DNA of 39,038 nucleotides from Merismopedia glauca CCAP 1448/3 (GTDB taxonomy: Bacteria > Cyanobacteriota > Cyanobacteriia > Cyanobacteriales > CCAP-1448), in the NCBI RefSeq assembly GCF_003003775.1, contig NZ_PVWJ01000041.1, forward strand, positions 1 through 39,038, written 5' to 3'. Position numbers and translations under genes: made by a program. Positions 8,340 to 17,450 of this stretch are shown one piece after another (position 1 is the first letter of the stretch; each line of letters begins with the position of its first letter). The notes under the pieces were generated by a model, which was not told the origin of the DNA, did not search any database, and saw only the letters and a list, made by a program, of their open reading frames with translations.

Positions 8340-10658
8340 CTAACTTTTAAATTCAGGTTTTTCACCAATTCGATCCTCAACCAGTGGTTCTTCAGAAGCT
8401 ATTTCCAGTGAAGTTTCTTCTGGCAAATTAGGGTCGTTGTCTCTGATTGGCGTTCTACTGCTTGCCATTTTATTAACTACGATTCCCCAGAGTGGAAACT
8501 TATAGGAATTAATTTGGTCAACCACATCTACAACTACTGAACGGTGACTCTTCATCAGTGACACTACCAAAATTGCACCATCGACATGAGCAGATAGTAA
8601 ATTAGCATCTGGATGACTTGAAATGTCTGAAGAATCATAGATGACTAAATCAAAAGTGCTTTGCAGTTCTTTGACACAAGACTGCATATAAGTAGATTCT
8701 AGTAATCTACTTGAAGTTGGTGAAACTTTACCAGAAGTCAACACAAATAGATTATCCACCTGTGGGGATTGACCTGCTGGTAAAGGCGATCGCTGGATGG
8801 GATCTTTAGGAGCTAACCTGTTAGAAAGAATATCCGTCAGTCCGCGATCGTTTGGCAAATTCAATAACTCGTGCAAGTAAGGTAGCTGTAAATTTGCATC
8901 GACTAATAAAACTCGTTGACCGGCTGCTGCTGCCGCTTGTGCTAGATATAAAGCTACAGTTGATTTACCATCCCGTGCTTCTGCCGAACAGACCAACAAA
9001 GAGCGTAAAGGACGCTCTGGATAAAGAAATTTGAGCTTGGCATGGAGTAAGTCAAAACTTTGGACAAACTCTTTATTAACATAAGAGTTGTAGTTACTCG
9101 AATCAACTGGCTCTTTTAACACATTAGAGGTTGCCAAGTTGCGTAAATCGGGTCTGAACGGAATTTCACCTAATATTGGTAGTTTGGTTAGATCTTTAAT
9201 ATCTTCTGCGGTATAAAACTTGTTCCGATATCTTTCTATAGCCAACGCTGCCGCCAATCCTAGCAATAATCCCCCTCCAAAACCCACGAATAGTTTCTTT
9301 TTCGGGTCTATATCGTTAGGTATAGCATTGCCTTCACCATCTCTAGGTATTAATGGCGGAGAAACTAACTCCCAAGGAAATTGATTTTGAGCCGCTTGAA
9401 CTCTTAAAGTTTCTCGCTGGCTTAATAACTGATTCAGAATTTGAGTAGCACGCTCTAGTTCTACTTGTAGATCGCTGTATTGACGAGCTATAGCCGGAAA
9501 TTCTTGCGCTTGTAACTCCAAATTAGCTCTAGTTTGAGCTAGAACTTGGTTGCGGACTTCAAGAATTTGAATTTGATCGGCTGTATCCAGCAGTCTAGCA
9601 GTCAATCCCTGACGCAAATTGCTTTCGGGTTGCTGAACCCCATCTGACTGGGTTTGACTACCAACAACCTTTTGCTTTTGCTGATTGAGTAAAGATACTA
9701 ATTGATTTCTTTTAGATTCTAAATCTTGGATTTGAGGACTAGTGGGGAGGAACCTCGTCGATTCCACGGCAATTTGACTTTCTATCTGTTTAATTTGCGT
9801 AAATAAAGTTTGATATGTAGTATCTTGGGTCAAATTAGTGGCTGCGATCGCTTCTTGGGGAGTTAATTGTAGTTTCTTCTGTAAACTAGCATAAGTTGTT
9901 CTCAACTCTCGTAACTCTCTTTGTACATCTTGCTGTTGACTTGTAGCCGCACGAGCCTGGGTAAACAGTTCCTCTCCCCTGGTTCTAGGATCGGTTAGCT
10001 GGTATTTTTGTTGTAGCTTTTGCAGTTCTGCCTGGATCGTATCAACTCGCTTTCTCAAGTCTGGAATTTGCTCATCAATAAACTTAACCGCCTCTCCAAT
10101 TCTTGTCTTGCGTTGGTTGAGACTATACTCCAAAAATTTTTCTGAAGTCGTTTGGATCACAAAATCCGCTACTTCTGGATTTGTATCTTGGTAACTAACT
10201 TGAATAATCTTGGTTTGATCTAGTTTAGTTTTTCCAGATACCCGCTCTACCACCAAACCATATCTCAGTCTACCGAAGCCAAATGTGGGATATCTAGTTT
10301 TGACTTTTTCCACTATTTCTTTAAGTAGATCGTACCCTTGCAATATTCTTAATTGGGTGGCATAGTCTAGACCAACACTCTGGCTGCTGTCTCTAGCTCC
10401 ACCAGCTATAGTTGTCGGATCTGTAGCTCTGTCTTCTTTGGTTAGGGGTTCGACCAGTATTTGAAAGCCACCTTGGTACACTAATGGGTCGCGGGTTGCC
10501 CAAAACCAAGCTCCTAAAGTAGATAGACCAGTGATGCCTGCAATCAGTAAAGCGTGTCTTTGGAGCAGTCGGAGCCAGGGGCGAATGCTGAGTCCCTTTG
10601 GAGAAGACGATTTAAGATCGTCTTGTTGCTCTAATTGCCAGTCTTTTGCTGATTCCAT
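8340..10658 (-). CDS. Wzc-like polysaccharide co-polymerase with degenerate BY-kinase domain
   Basis: This 772-residue protein has a short cytoplasmic start, a membrane segment near residues 35-52, a Wzz-type periplasmic domain with long coiled coils (about 170-420), a proline-rich segment before a second membrane segment (about 455-470), and a C-terminal P-loop domain (about 535-730). It should control chain length and link the polymerase to export. Walker A is AEARDGKST (K565), so nucleotide binding seems possible. Walker A' reads LLVDANLQLP (D587, N589), where BY-kinases have DxD followed by R. Walker B reads VIYDSSD (D675), where DTPP or DSPP is usual. The C-terminal tail (about 730-772) has no tyrosine, so the usual autophosphorylated cluster is absent. 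It converges on the sulfotransferase gene and is divergent from rfbC. Confidence 0.87.
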   Translation of the reverse strand: MESAKDWQLEQQDDLKSSSPKGLSIRPWLRLLQRHALLIAGITGLSTLGAWFWATRDPLVYQGGFQILVEPLTKEDRATDPTTIAGGARDSSQSVGLDYATQLRILQGYDLLKEIVEKVKTRYPTFGFGRLRYGLVVERVSGKTKLDQTKIIQVSYQDTNPEVADFVIQTTSEKFLEYSLNQRKTRIGEAVKFIDEQIPDLRKRVDTIQAELQKLQQKYQLTDPRTRGEELFTQARAATSQQQDVQRELRELRTTYASLQKKLQLTPQEAIAATNLTQDTTYQTLFTQIKQIESQIAVESTRFLPTSPQIQDLESKRNQLVSLLNQQKQKVVGSQTQSDGVQQPESNLRQGLTARLLDTADQIQILEVRNQVLAQTRANLELQAQEFPAIARQYSDLQVELERATQILNQLLSQRETLRVQAAQNQFPWELVSPPLIPRDGEGNAIPNDIDPKKKLFVGFGGGLLLGLAAALAIERYRNKFYTAEDIKDLTKLPILGEIPFRPDLRNLATSNVLKEPVDSSNYNSYVNKEFVQSFDLLHAKLKFLYPERPLRSLLVCSAEARDGKSTVALYLAQAAAAAGQRVLLVDANLQLPYLHELLNLPNDRGLTDILSNRLAPKDPIQRSPLPAGQSPQVDNLFVLTSGKVSPTSSRLLESTYMQSCVKELQSTFDLVIYDSSDISSHPDANLLSAHVDGAILVVSLMKSHRSVVVDVVDQINSYKFPLWGIVVNKMASSRTPIRDNDPNLPEETSLEIASEEPLVEDRIGEKPEFKS

Positions 10659-11240
10659 AAATCAATGACGCTTGCTAAATGTAAGAATGTTGCTAGTGAG
10701 AATAACTTTACACGAGACTTTTGCGCTGCTACTTTTGGGGATTTAGTCTATTTTTTGAGCATTGATTGACTGACATTTCTACAATTATCGACAATTAAAA
10801 TTTCCAATAATTATATAATTGCTACTTCAATTTAAGATTAAATGTTTAACCAGACATCACTTGATGAAAATAATTCATCACCTCAATATTGTAGGTAAGT
10901 ACTCCTACTATAAACTGGGTTATATTGTGTGGACTACTCACTAAATATATTCTCTAAATCAAGGATGACACAAACTATAAGAAAGTGTCATCTTCTAGCA
11001 AATCTGTGACAAAGCCTATCTTCTCGTGGCATAACTAGGTATTAGGATAATTCCTCAGCGAATCAGCATCTAAATTGGGTATGCAAGAGATTTGGAACAC
11101 AGCTATCAAGCCCTCTCCTCTGTTTTTGAAGCTCCTGGAGCCATACCCAGATAAAATTTAAATGCACCACAACTTAGCTCTAGGTGCGTGTTAGCTTAAA
11201 GTTGCCAATTGTAGTCATTTAATTCTTAAAGTAAAGAGGT
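10659..11240. other. Divergent intergenic region between the Wzc-like gene and rfbC
   Basis: This 582-base AT-rich gap separates two divergently transcribed genes and must hold both promoters. I find no coding frame, no strong hairpin and no repeat array. The rfbC start has AAAGAGG almost touching its ATG, a spacing too short for a normal ribosome site. Confidence 0.5.
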
Positions 11241-11786
11241 ATGAAAATTATCCCGACCAAGATTCCTGATGTGTGGATTATAGAACCGCGAGTATTTGCT
11301 GATAATCGCGGATTTTTTTATGAAAGCTATAATCATAGAGAATTTACCCAAAAAATAGCTCCGGATATTCAATTTGTCCAGGATAATCACTCTCGTTCTG
11401 GAAACGGTGTCTTACGGGGACTCCACTACCAGATTCAGCAACCCCAAGGGAAATTAGTCAGAGTCATAACTGGAAGTGTGTTTGATGTTGCGGTTGACTT
11501 GAGAAAAAGTTCTCCAAATTTTGGCGACTGGGTGGGGGTAGAGTTAACGGCTGAGAATAAACAGCAGTTGTGGATTCCTCCTGGGTTTGCTCATGGCTTT
11601 CTAGTGACTTCACCAGTGGTAGAAGTATTGTACAAAGCGACCGATTATTATGCTCCTGAGCATGAAAGATGCATTCTTTGGAACGATCCAGATATTGGGA
11701 TTGATTGGTCGGGAATTGGCGAGCCAATTCTCTCTGCTAAAGACCAATCTGGTCAATTTTTACGGGAAGCAGAGGTATTTTCGTGA
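11241..11786 (+). CDS. rfbC: dTDP-4-dehydrorhamnose 3,5-epimerase
   Basis: This 181-residue cupin enzyme converts dTDP-4-keto-6-deoxyglucose to dTDP-4-keto-rhamnose. Family signatures are clear: EPRVFADNRGFFYESY near the start, the catalytic histidine in VLRGLHYQ (H62), and the substrate-binding run WIPPGFAHGF. The length is normal for RfbC/RmlC. Its stop overlaps the GTG start of rfbD by four bases, so the two are translationally coupled. It opens the forward rhamnose block. Confidence 0.96.
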   Translation: MKIIPTKIPDVWIIEPRVFADNRGFFYESYNHREFTQKIAPDIQFVQDNHSRSGNGVLRGLHYQIQQPQGKLVRVITGSVFDVAVDLRKSSPNFGDWVGVELTAENKQQLWIPPGFAHGFLVTSPVVEVLYKATDYYAPEHERCILWNDPDIGIDWSGIGEPILSAKDQSGQFLREAEVFS

Positions 11787-12685
11787 ATCGTATTTTGCTA
11801 ATCGGATCTGATGGACAATTAGGACAAGAACTCCAAGAAACTTTAAAGAGGGTAGAACTATTCCCAGTCAACCGTCAACAATTAGATTTGAGCGAACCAA
11901 AGAAGATTAGAGAACTAGTTGAGGAAGTCCAACCACAGATTATTATCAACGCAGCAGCTTATACGGCTGTAGACAAAGCGGAAACTGAACCGGATCTAGC
12001 TACTTCAGTTAATGGAACCGCTCCCACCATCATGGCACAGGTAGCCCAAGAGCAAAATGCATTTCTCATCCATGTTTCGACCGATTATGTATTTGATGGG
12101 ACGAAAAGTACTCCTTACGTTGAATTAGACTCCACAAATCCACTCAATGTTTACGGTCATTCCAAGTTGATGGGAGAACAAGGAATTCAAGCTCACACAG
12201 ATCGATACATTTTACTGAGAACTGCTTGGGTTTATGGAGAATTTGGGAAAGCTAATTTTGTCAAAACTATGTTGAGGTTATTTGGAGATAAAGAGGAGGT
12301 AAAAGTAGTCGCCGATCAAGCTGGAACTCCTACTTGGACTGGGGATATTGCTGAGGTAATAGCTAAGTTGAGCGATCGCATTGCCGAAAATTTGGGTGAT
12401 GCAGCCAGATTACAGTCTCTTGCAGGCATTTACCACTATACCAATAGTGGCATTGCTAGTTGGTATGACTTGGCAGTAGCTATATATGAGGAAGCTGAAG
12501 CTTTAGGCTTACCGATGAAGTTACAACGCCTGGTTCCCATATCAACCCCAGAATACCCAACCCTAGCTCAACGTCCAGCATATTCAGTCTTATCTAGTCA
12601 AAAAGTATCTTCCTTACTTTCTGGTTATCCACCCCAGTGGAGACAGTCTTTGAGAAAAATGCTCGTAGGGTATATAAGTAATTAA
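11783..12685 (+). CDS. rfbD: dTDP-4-dehydrorhamnose reductase
   Basis: This 300-residue short-chain dehydrogenase reduces dTDP-4-keto-rhamnose to dTDP-rhamnose using NAD(P)H. The N-terminal Rossmann motif is GSDGQLG (8-14). The catalytic pair is Y124 and K128 in YGHSK, preceded by VSTDYVFDG (98-106), a family hallmark. The start is GTG, in the GTGA overlap with the rfbC stop; that overlap and the immediate MNRILLIG beginning fix the start. Length is normal. Confidence 0.96.
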   Translation: MNRILLIGSDGQLGQELQETLKRVELFPVNRQQLDLSEPKKIRELVEEVQPQIIINAAAYTAVDKAETEPDLATSVNGTAPTIMAQVAQEQNAFLIHVSTDYVFDGTKSTPYVELDSTNPLNVYGHSKLMGEQGIQAHTDRYILLRTAWVYGEFGKANFVKTMLRLFGDKEEVKVVADQAGTPTWTGDIAEVIAKLSDRIAENLGDAARLQSLAGIYHYTNSGIASWYDLAVAIYEEAEALGLPMKLQRLVPISTPEYPTLAQRPAYSVLSSQKVSSLLSGYPPQWRQSLRKMLVGYISN

Positions 12686-12761
12686 GGAAGAAGGAAGAAG
12701 GAAATAAAGTAGTTATTAGACGGGTGGAAACAGTTAATTCAGTTATTTTCAGGACTCTATT

Positions 12762-13835
12762 ATGAAAGCACTGATTCTTTCCGGTGGTAAGGGTACGAGA
12801 TTACGACCTCTAACTTATACAGGTGCGAAACAGTTAGTTCCCGTCGCGAATAAACCGATTCTCTGGTATGGGATAGAAGCAATTGTCGCTGCTGGAATTA
12901 CCAATATTGGGATTATTATTAGTCCAGAAACTGGAGGTGAAATTCAAAGCCAAACTGGAAATGGCGATCGCTTTGGTGCCAAAATCACCTATATTTTACA
13001 ATCAGAGCCAGCCGGTTTAGCTCATGCTGTCAAAATCGCTCAGCCTTTTTTACAAGATTCTCCTTTTTTGATGTACTTAGGAGATAATTTAATCGAAAGC
13101 CAACTGCACGATTTATTGGCAAAATTTCTGCAAAAAGATTTAGATGCTTTGATTTTATTGCGTAAAGTTGATAATCCTAGTAGTTTTGGGGTAGCTACAG
13201 TAGACGCACAAGGTAAAGTTTTACAGCTAGTCGAAAAACCCAAAAATCCCGCATCTAATTTGGCGTTAGTGGGAGTTTATCTATTTTCTACAGCTATACA
13301 TCATGCAATTAGTAATATTCAACCTTCTGCTAGAGGAGAATTAGAAATTACTGATGCAATTCAGTTCTTGCTGAATAACCAAAAAATGGTAGAAGCACAT
13401 CAGCTTGAAGGTTGGTGGTTAGATACTGGGAAAAAAGACGATTTGCTTGCAGCCAATCACATTATTTTAGACTCTCAGTTAGAAACTGATGTAAAAGGCG
13501 AAATAGATGCCAATTCTCAAATTATTGGTCGAGTCCAAATCGGTACTAATTCCCAAATTATTAACTCAACTATCCGAGGACCTGCCATTATTGGTGAAAA
13601 TTGCTATCTGGAAAACTGCTTTATCGGTCCTTATAGTAGTATTGGCGATCGCGTCACTTTGATCGAAGCAGATTTGGAACATAGTGTGATCTTGAAAAAC
13701 TCCAAAATAGTCAAGATCCAGCAAAGAATAGTAGATAGTGTGATTGGACAACGGGTTCAGCTTACCCTAGCTGAACGACGACCAAAAGCACTCAGATTTA
13801 TGCTTGGGGATGACTCACAAATTGAATTGATATAG
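12762..13835 (+). CDS. rfbA: Glucose-1-phosphate thymidylyltransferase, long form
   Basis: This 357-residue enzyme makes dTDP-glucose from dTTP and glucose-1-phosphate, the first step toward dTDP-rhamnose. The nucleotidyltransferase signature LSGGKGTRLRPLT is at residues 6-18, with EKP and WLDTGKKDDL further on. From about residue 245 the protein carries a left-handed beta-helix (NSQIIGRVQIGTNSQI and similar). This makes it the long form (StrD-like), not the 290-residue E. coli RmlA. It follows rfbD after 76 bases that include an aggaaga purine repeat. No rfbB (4,6-dehydratase) is in the window, so that step must be encoded elsewhere. Confidence 0.9.
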   Translation: MKALILSGGKGTRLRPLTYTGAKQLVPVANKPILWYGIEAIVAAGITNIGIIISPETGGEIQSQTGNGDRFGAKITYILQSEPAGLAHAVKIAQPFLQDSPFLMYLGDNLIESQLHDLLAKFLQKDLDALILLRKVDNPSSFGVATVDAQGKVLQLVEKPKNPASNLALVGVYLFSTAIHHAISNIQPSARGELEITDAIQFLLNNQKMVEAHQLEGWWLDTGKKDDLLAANHIILDSQLETDVKGEIDANSQIIGRVQIGTNSQIINSTIRGPAIIGENCYLENCFIGPYSSIGDRVTLIEADLEHSVILKNSKIVKIQQRIVDSVIGQRVQLTLAERRPKALRFMLGDDSQIELI

Positions 13836-14198
13836 TAGAAAGTAGTAGCCTTAGAAGGTCGGTAAGACACAGGAAGGAGGAAATAGTTAATATCTACCAA
13901 TTAATACTTAACACTCCACAATCAACCGCAAAATTAGGGTTTTAATATATCTCCTTTCTAGGAGAATTGCTAGATTAAAATTAGTAGTTGGGGAATTTTC
14001 CCCTAAGTTAGGGAAAATTGTTGATAGTATAGGGTTAAAACCACCCAATACCAAACATTTATTTGAGCTAAAATAGATCGATAAATAAAATAGGGTGAAA
14101 ACTCTGGGGCAGACCTGTGTGAAAATTTAAGTTATAACACTAATTATATCTTATATCCATTAATAGTTTTAAAGCGCGATCGCACTACCAACTTAACT
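13836..14198. other. Intergenic region with hairpins
   Basis: This 363-base AT-rich gap holds two small inverted repeats: tctcct/aggaga near 13951-13966, and aattttccc (13994-14002) pairing with gggaaaatt (14011-14019) across an 8-base loop. The second could end the rfbA transcript, but no T-run follows it. A HIP1-like site lies just before the next gene. I see no open frame worth calling. Confidence 0.45.
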
Positions 14199-14975
14199 AT
14201 GTATCAAGAAAAAATAACGATCTTAAATGTAGATATAGACAATATATCACAAGATGAATTGCTGAGAAACTTAACACTCAATGGTGGAGTTGTTTATACT
14301 CCCAATGTCGATCACTTAGTTAGGTTACAGGAAGATGTAGAGTTTTCTATAGCTTACAATATGGCTACTTACAGAGTATGTGATAGCCAAATTATTATGT
14401 ATGCTTCTAAATTTTTAGGTACACCCTTGCGAGAAAAACTGTGCGGTTCCGATTTATTTCCCGCTTTCTATAACTACAATAAAGATAATCAAAATGTCAA
14501 AATATTTCTGCTTGGTGGTAAAGAAGGAGTAGCTAAAAAAGCCCAACAAAATATTAATCAGAAAGTTGGTAGAGAAATAGTTATAGCGGCTCATTCTCCC
14601 TCATTTGGATTCGATCAAAACGAGGAAGAATGTCGTGAAATCATTGAACTGATCGAGGCTTCTGGCGCAAATGTCTTAGCTATAGGAGTGGGGACTCCTA
14701 AGCAAGAAAAGTGGATTTATAAATATAAGTCAATGCTCAAAAACATAAAAATAATTTTGGCTATTGGTGCCACAGTTGACTTTGAAGCAGGTAATATTAG
14801 AAGAGCGCCAAAATGGATCAGTAATATTGGTTTAGAGTGGCTATATAGATTAGTTAGAGAACCGAAGAGATTGGGCAAAAGATATTTATTAGACGATCTA
14901 CCTTTCTTAGGGTTAATCATCAAGCAAAAACTTCAGGGTGCTGACGAAGATCGCAGAAGTCGAGAAACTTTTTAA
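14199..14975 (+). CDS. WecG/TagA/CpsF family glycosyltransferase
   Basis: This 258-residue protein matches the GT26 family throughout. It has the N-terminal TPNVDHLVRLQED segment, CDSQIIMYASKFLGTPLREKLCGSDL, the glycine-rich FLLGGKEGVAKKA, GVGTPKQEKWIYKY, and the C-terminal GLEWLYRLVREPKRLGKRY. Enzymes of this family add an N-acetyl-mannosamine or related sugar to a lipid-linked first sugar, at the cytoplasmic face of the membrane. Here it probably adds an early sugar of the polysaccharide repeat unit. The exact donor is unknown. Its stop lies only two bases from the end of the convergent GT2 gene. Confidence 0.92.
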   Translation: MYQEKITILNVDIDNISQDELLRNLTLNGGVVYTPNVDHLVRLQEDVEFSIAYNMATYRVCDSQIIMYASKFLGTPLREKLCGSDLFPAFYNYNKDNQNVKIFLLGGKEGVAKKAQQNINQKVGREIVIAAHSPSFGFDQNEEECREIIELIEASGANVLAIGVGTPKQEKWIYKYKSMLKNIKIILAIGATVDFEAGNIRRAPKWISNIGLEWLYRLVREPKRLGKRYLLDDLPFLGLIIKQKLQGADEDRRSRETF

Positions 14976-14977
14976 GA

Positions 14978-16162
14978 TTAATCTCTTTGAGTGCGAATCC
15001 AGATTTTTTGGGGCTTTACTAGAAAACGAAGGTATAAAGGAATTTTTTGGAGCATATACACCGGAATAAAGAAGAGTTTGCTCAGTTGTAATTCATCTCT
15101 CGCAAATTTAGCCCAAGTCATGATAATAGAGCTAAATAACAGCAATCCAGCGATAGAAGATAAGATAATTGGACTCCAGATTCCTCCCAAGATACCAGCA
15201 AATAGACTTAAGCTAGCGATCGCCAGCCACAAAAATGTTAGTAAAGAAAGCGGTGGTACAGATAAATCTAATGCCATAGTCAATAATTCCCACCTTTTTT
15301 GTTTAATAGCCTCTTTGACTAACTTGGGTGACTGGGTAAGAATAATTTGGAGATGACCGTGTTCCCAACGGGTTTTTTGGGTTACCGTAGCTTCTTGCTG
15401 CTGAGGTAAACGCCCCTGTACGACAGTATCGGCACAAAAAATGGTTGAATGACTACATATAGCTAAGTCTACACCAAGCTGCATATCTTCAACTATATTA
15501 CCGCTAGCTAACGGAGCTTGGCTAATTACTGACCAAGGGAAAGCCATACCTGTTCCCATCAAAGAACATGGTAAACCTAGTTTTCTTAAACCGAAAGGAC
15601 GTACTAAATTCTTGACTTTAAAGGCAAATGCTGAAACCTGATTTGACAAGCTAGAGTTGGGAGGAAATGCCATTAAGTAAGTAGCTTGTACGGGTTTCTG
15701 GCTAACTTCTGCTAGGGTAGCGATTTTTTCAATAGTTTCTGGAGATACGTCGCAATCAGCATCGATAATGACGACCACTTCGGGAGGATCGGCGGCTAAA
15801 TATTGGATACCATAGTCTAGAGCGTATCCTTTGCCCTTTTTCTCTGGATCTTGTCTTTCTACAACGGTAGCACCTAAATTGCGGGCGATCGCCGCAGTTT
15901 CATCTTCACAGTTATCAGCTACCACTACTAATCGATCTATAGCCGTTAATTGCGGTTGAATTGCCTGCAAAGTTGCCGCAATTCCACTAGCTTCGTTATG
16001 TGCTGGTACTAAAACGGCAATCTGCGGTCTTTGAGTGCTGTCGTCAGAATCTTCGGATTTACCAGGTAATAGTGCTGCGAAGCACTCAATAGACAAAACT
16101 AAGATGGGAACTAGTACAGTTGTAGCTCCAATTAATAGAAATATATCGATGATTTTCCACAT
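14978..16162 (-). CDS. Processive-type GT2 membrane glycosyltransferase
   Basis: This 394-residue protein has an N-terminal membrane segment (5-31), a GT-A domain with AVLVPAHNEASGI (49-61), VADNC, the DxD-type motif DADCD (134-138), ED (225-226) and QKTRW (262-266). These are the D, DxD, ED and QxxRW set of cellulose or hyaluronan synthase-like enzymes. Two or three membrane segments follow (about 290-360). It may polymerise or add sugar at the membrane. It faces the opposite way to the wecG-like gene. It is 32 bases downstream of the zinc-ribbon gene, so the pair may be co-transcribed. Many cyanobacteria carry such enzymes outside polysaccharide loci, so its link to the cluster is uncertain. 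Confidence 0.85.
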   Translation of the reverse strand: MWKIIDIFLLIGATTVLVPILVLSIECFAALLPGKSEDSDDSTQRPQIAVLVPAHNEASGIAATLQAIQPQLTAIDRLVVVADNCEDETAAIARNLGATVVERQDPEKKGKGYALDYGIQYLAADPPEVVVIIDADCDVSPETIEKIATLAEVSQKPVQATYLMAFPPNSSLSNQVSAFAFKVKNLVRPFGLRKLGLPCSLMGTGMAFPWSVISQAPLASGNIVEDMQLGVDLAICSHSTIFCADTVVQGRLPQQQEATVTQKTRWEHGHLQIILTQSPKLVKEAIKQKRWELLTMALDLSVPPLSLLTFLWLAIASLSLFAGILGGIWSPIILSSIAGLLLFSSIIMTWAKFARDELQLSKLFFIPVYMLQKIPLYLRFLVKPQKIWIRTQRD

Positions 16163-16194
16163 AAAGTCTTTGAAAGATAAATTTGGTGTACGGT

Positions 16195-16575
16195 TTATTC
16201 TTCTAAAGTCTCTACGGGGACTTCAATAGCTTGTATATCGATGGTGTCGGGTGGAGTTAATCTCTGGAAATGATTTTTCTCAATTTGTAGAGGTTCACCA
16301 CAATTTGGACACTGAAATGAATTAGTTTTAAATCCAGTAAACTCATAGCTACAGACAGGACATTTATCTGCTACCAAGTTGTTTTGCCACCACCAACTAA
16401 CCCCAAAAAAAATAATTACGGGGGCAATCAATAAAACTATGGTTAAAACCAAAAAAGACTTGACTAGCCAACCTAAACCAATTGTCCCTAACAACCAGAT
16501 AATGGCGATGAGAATCAGCCACGGTTTCAAACCAGAAAGATTAACGTGAAATAGTTTAGTGGTATTTTGATTCAC
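16195..16575 (-). CDS. Membrane protein with C-terminal zinc ribbon, unknown function
   Basis: This 126-residue protein has two hydrophobic segments (about 18-38 and 42-63), then a zinc ribbon with CPVC (72-75) and CPNC (89-92), and an acidic C-terminal tail. The soluble end likely faces the cytoplasm. The start is GTG with AGGAG seven bases upstream, which supports it. I do not recognise a named family. It lies just upstream of the GT2 gene on the same strand. Confidence 0.75.
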   Translation of the reverse strand: MNQNTTKLFHVNLSGLKPWLILIAIIWLLGTIGLGWLVKSFLVLTIVLLIAPVIIFFGVSWWWQNNLVADKCPVCSYEFTGFKTNSFQCPNCGEPLQIEKNHFQRLTPPDTIDIQAIEVPVETLEE

Positions 16576-16807
16576 GGAACATCTCCTCGGTGCAAATGAA
16601 AGCCGTCATATTTCGATCCTAGTGCAAATTTTAATCACAATTAAGATAATTTAAAGCCTACCAAGGTGTTGCCAGCTATCAAGACTGCAAACAACTTAGT
16701 AGGCGCGATGTCTATCTGGAAAAATATTGCCTTAATTACCTACAACTAAGCCTTGTCTGGGGAAAACCGCATTCAAGCTTATGGTTGTGGACTTCCCAGC
16801 AATTTCT

Positions 16808-17290
16808 CTAAAACAGACCCAAGGTTAAGGATTTGTCAATTGGGAGAGTCGCACCAATACCCATCCAGATGGTCACTAGAGTTCCAAATAGGAAGATAGA
16901 CATAGCTAGAGGACGACGGAAGGGGTTTTGAAACTTATTGACGCTCTCAATAAACGGAATCAGCATCAAACCTAGAGGAATCGCTGTTTGCAGCGCAATA
17001 CCTAGCAGTTTGTTGGGCACAACCCGTAGAATTTGGAAAGCTGGATATAAATACCACTCAGGCAGAATTTCTAAAGGAGTAGCAAACGGATTAGCTGGTT
17101 CGCCAACTATAGCTGGATCTAATACAGCTAGTGCTACACAGCAACCGAGAGTTCCTAGCATCACTACAGGGAACACATACAACAGGTCATTTGGCCAAGC
17201 GGGTTCGCCATAGTAGTTATGACCCATGCCTTGAGCTAGTTTAGCGCGTAAATCAGGATCTGAAAGATCTGGTTTTTTAATAATCGACAT
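16808..17290 (-). CDS. petD: Cytochrome b6-f complex subunit IV
   Basis: This is a 160-residue subunit IV of the cytochrome b6f complex in the thylakoid membrane. It helps form the plastoquinol-oxidising site with cytochrome b6. The start [41 protein letters not shown] is nearly invariant in cyanobacteria, and it is the reason to choose the ATG at 17290 over one 24 bases upstream. The PEWYLYP motif of the quinol-oxidation site is present. Three membrane segments are visible. It follows petB on the same strand after 160 bases. Confidence 0.97.
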   Translation of the reverse strand: MSIIKKPDLSDPDLRAKLAQGMGHNYYGEPAWPNDLLYVFPVVMLGTLGCCVALAVLDPAIVGEPANPFATPLEILPEWYLYPAFQILRVVPNKLLGIALQTAIPLGLMLIPFIESVNKFQNPFRRPLAMSIFLFGTLVTIWMGIGATLPIDKSLTLGLF

Positions 17291-17363
17291 CTGGATTTTT
17301 TCTCCTCGATCCAATTAAATCGGCAGGTTGAGGTGGGGTAAAATTTCCCCGTTCCACAACCCC

Positions 17364-17405
17364 ACTTCTGACTTCTGTAGAGACGTAGCACTGCTACGTC
17401 TCTAC
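17364..17405. repeat. Heptamer fragment plus perfect palindrome in the petB-petD spacer
   Basis: A reverse-complement heptamer fragment (acttctgacttct, 17364-17376) is followed directly by a perfect inverted repeat: arm gtagagacgtagca (17377-17390), one centre base, arm tgctacgtctctac (17392-17405). On the transcript of petB-petD this would form a 14-pair hairpin. Related palindromes are at 33215, 34891 and 38290, with a decayed copy near 20920. Confidence 0.88.
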
Positions 17406-17450
17406 GAATGACTTCGTTTAACTCCCATCCCTTTCTGCAAAGCTTAAAAC

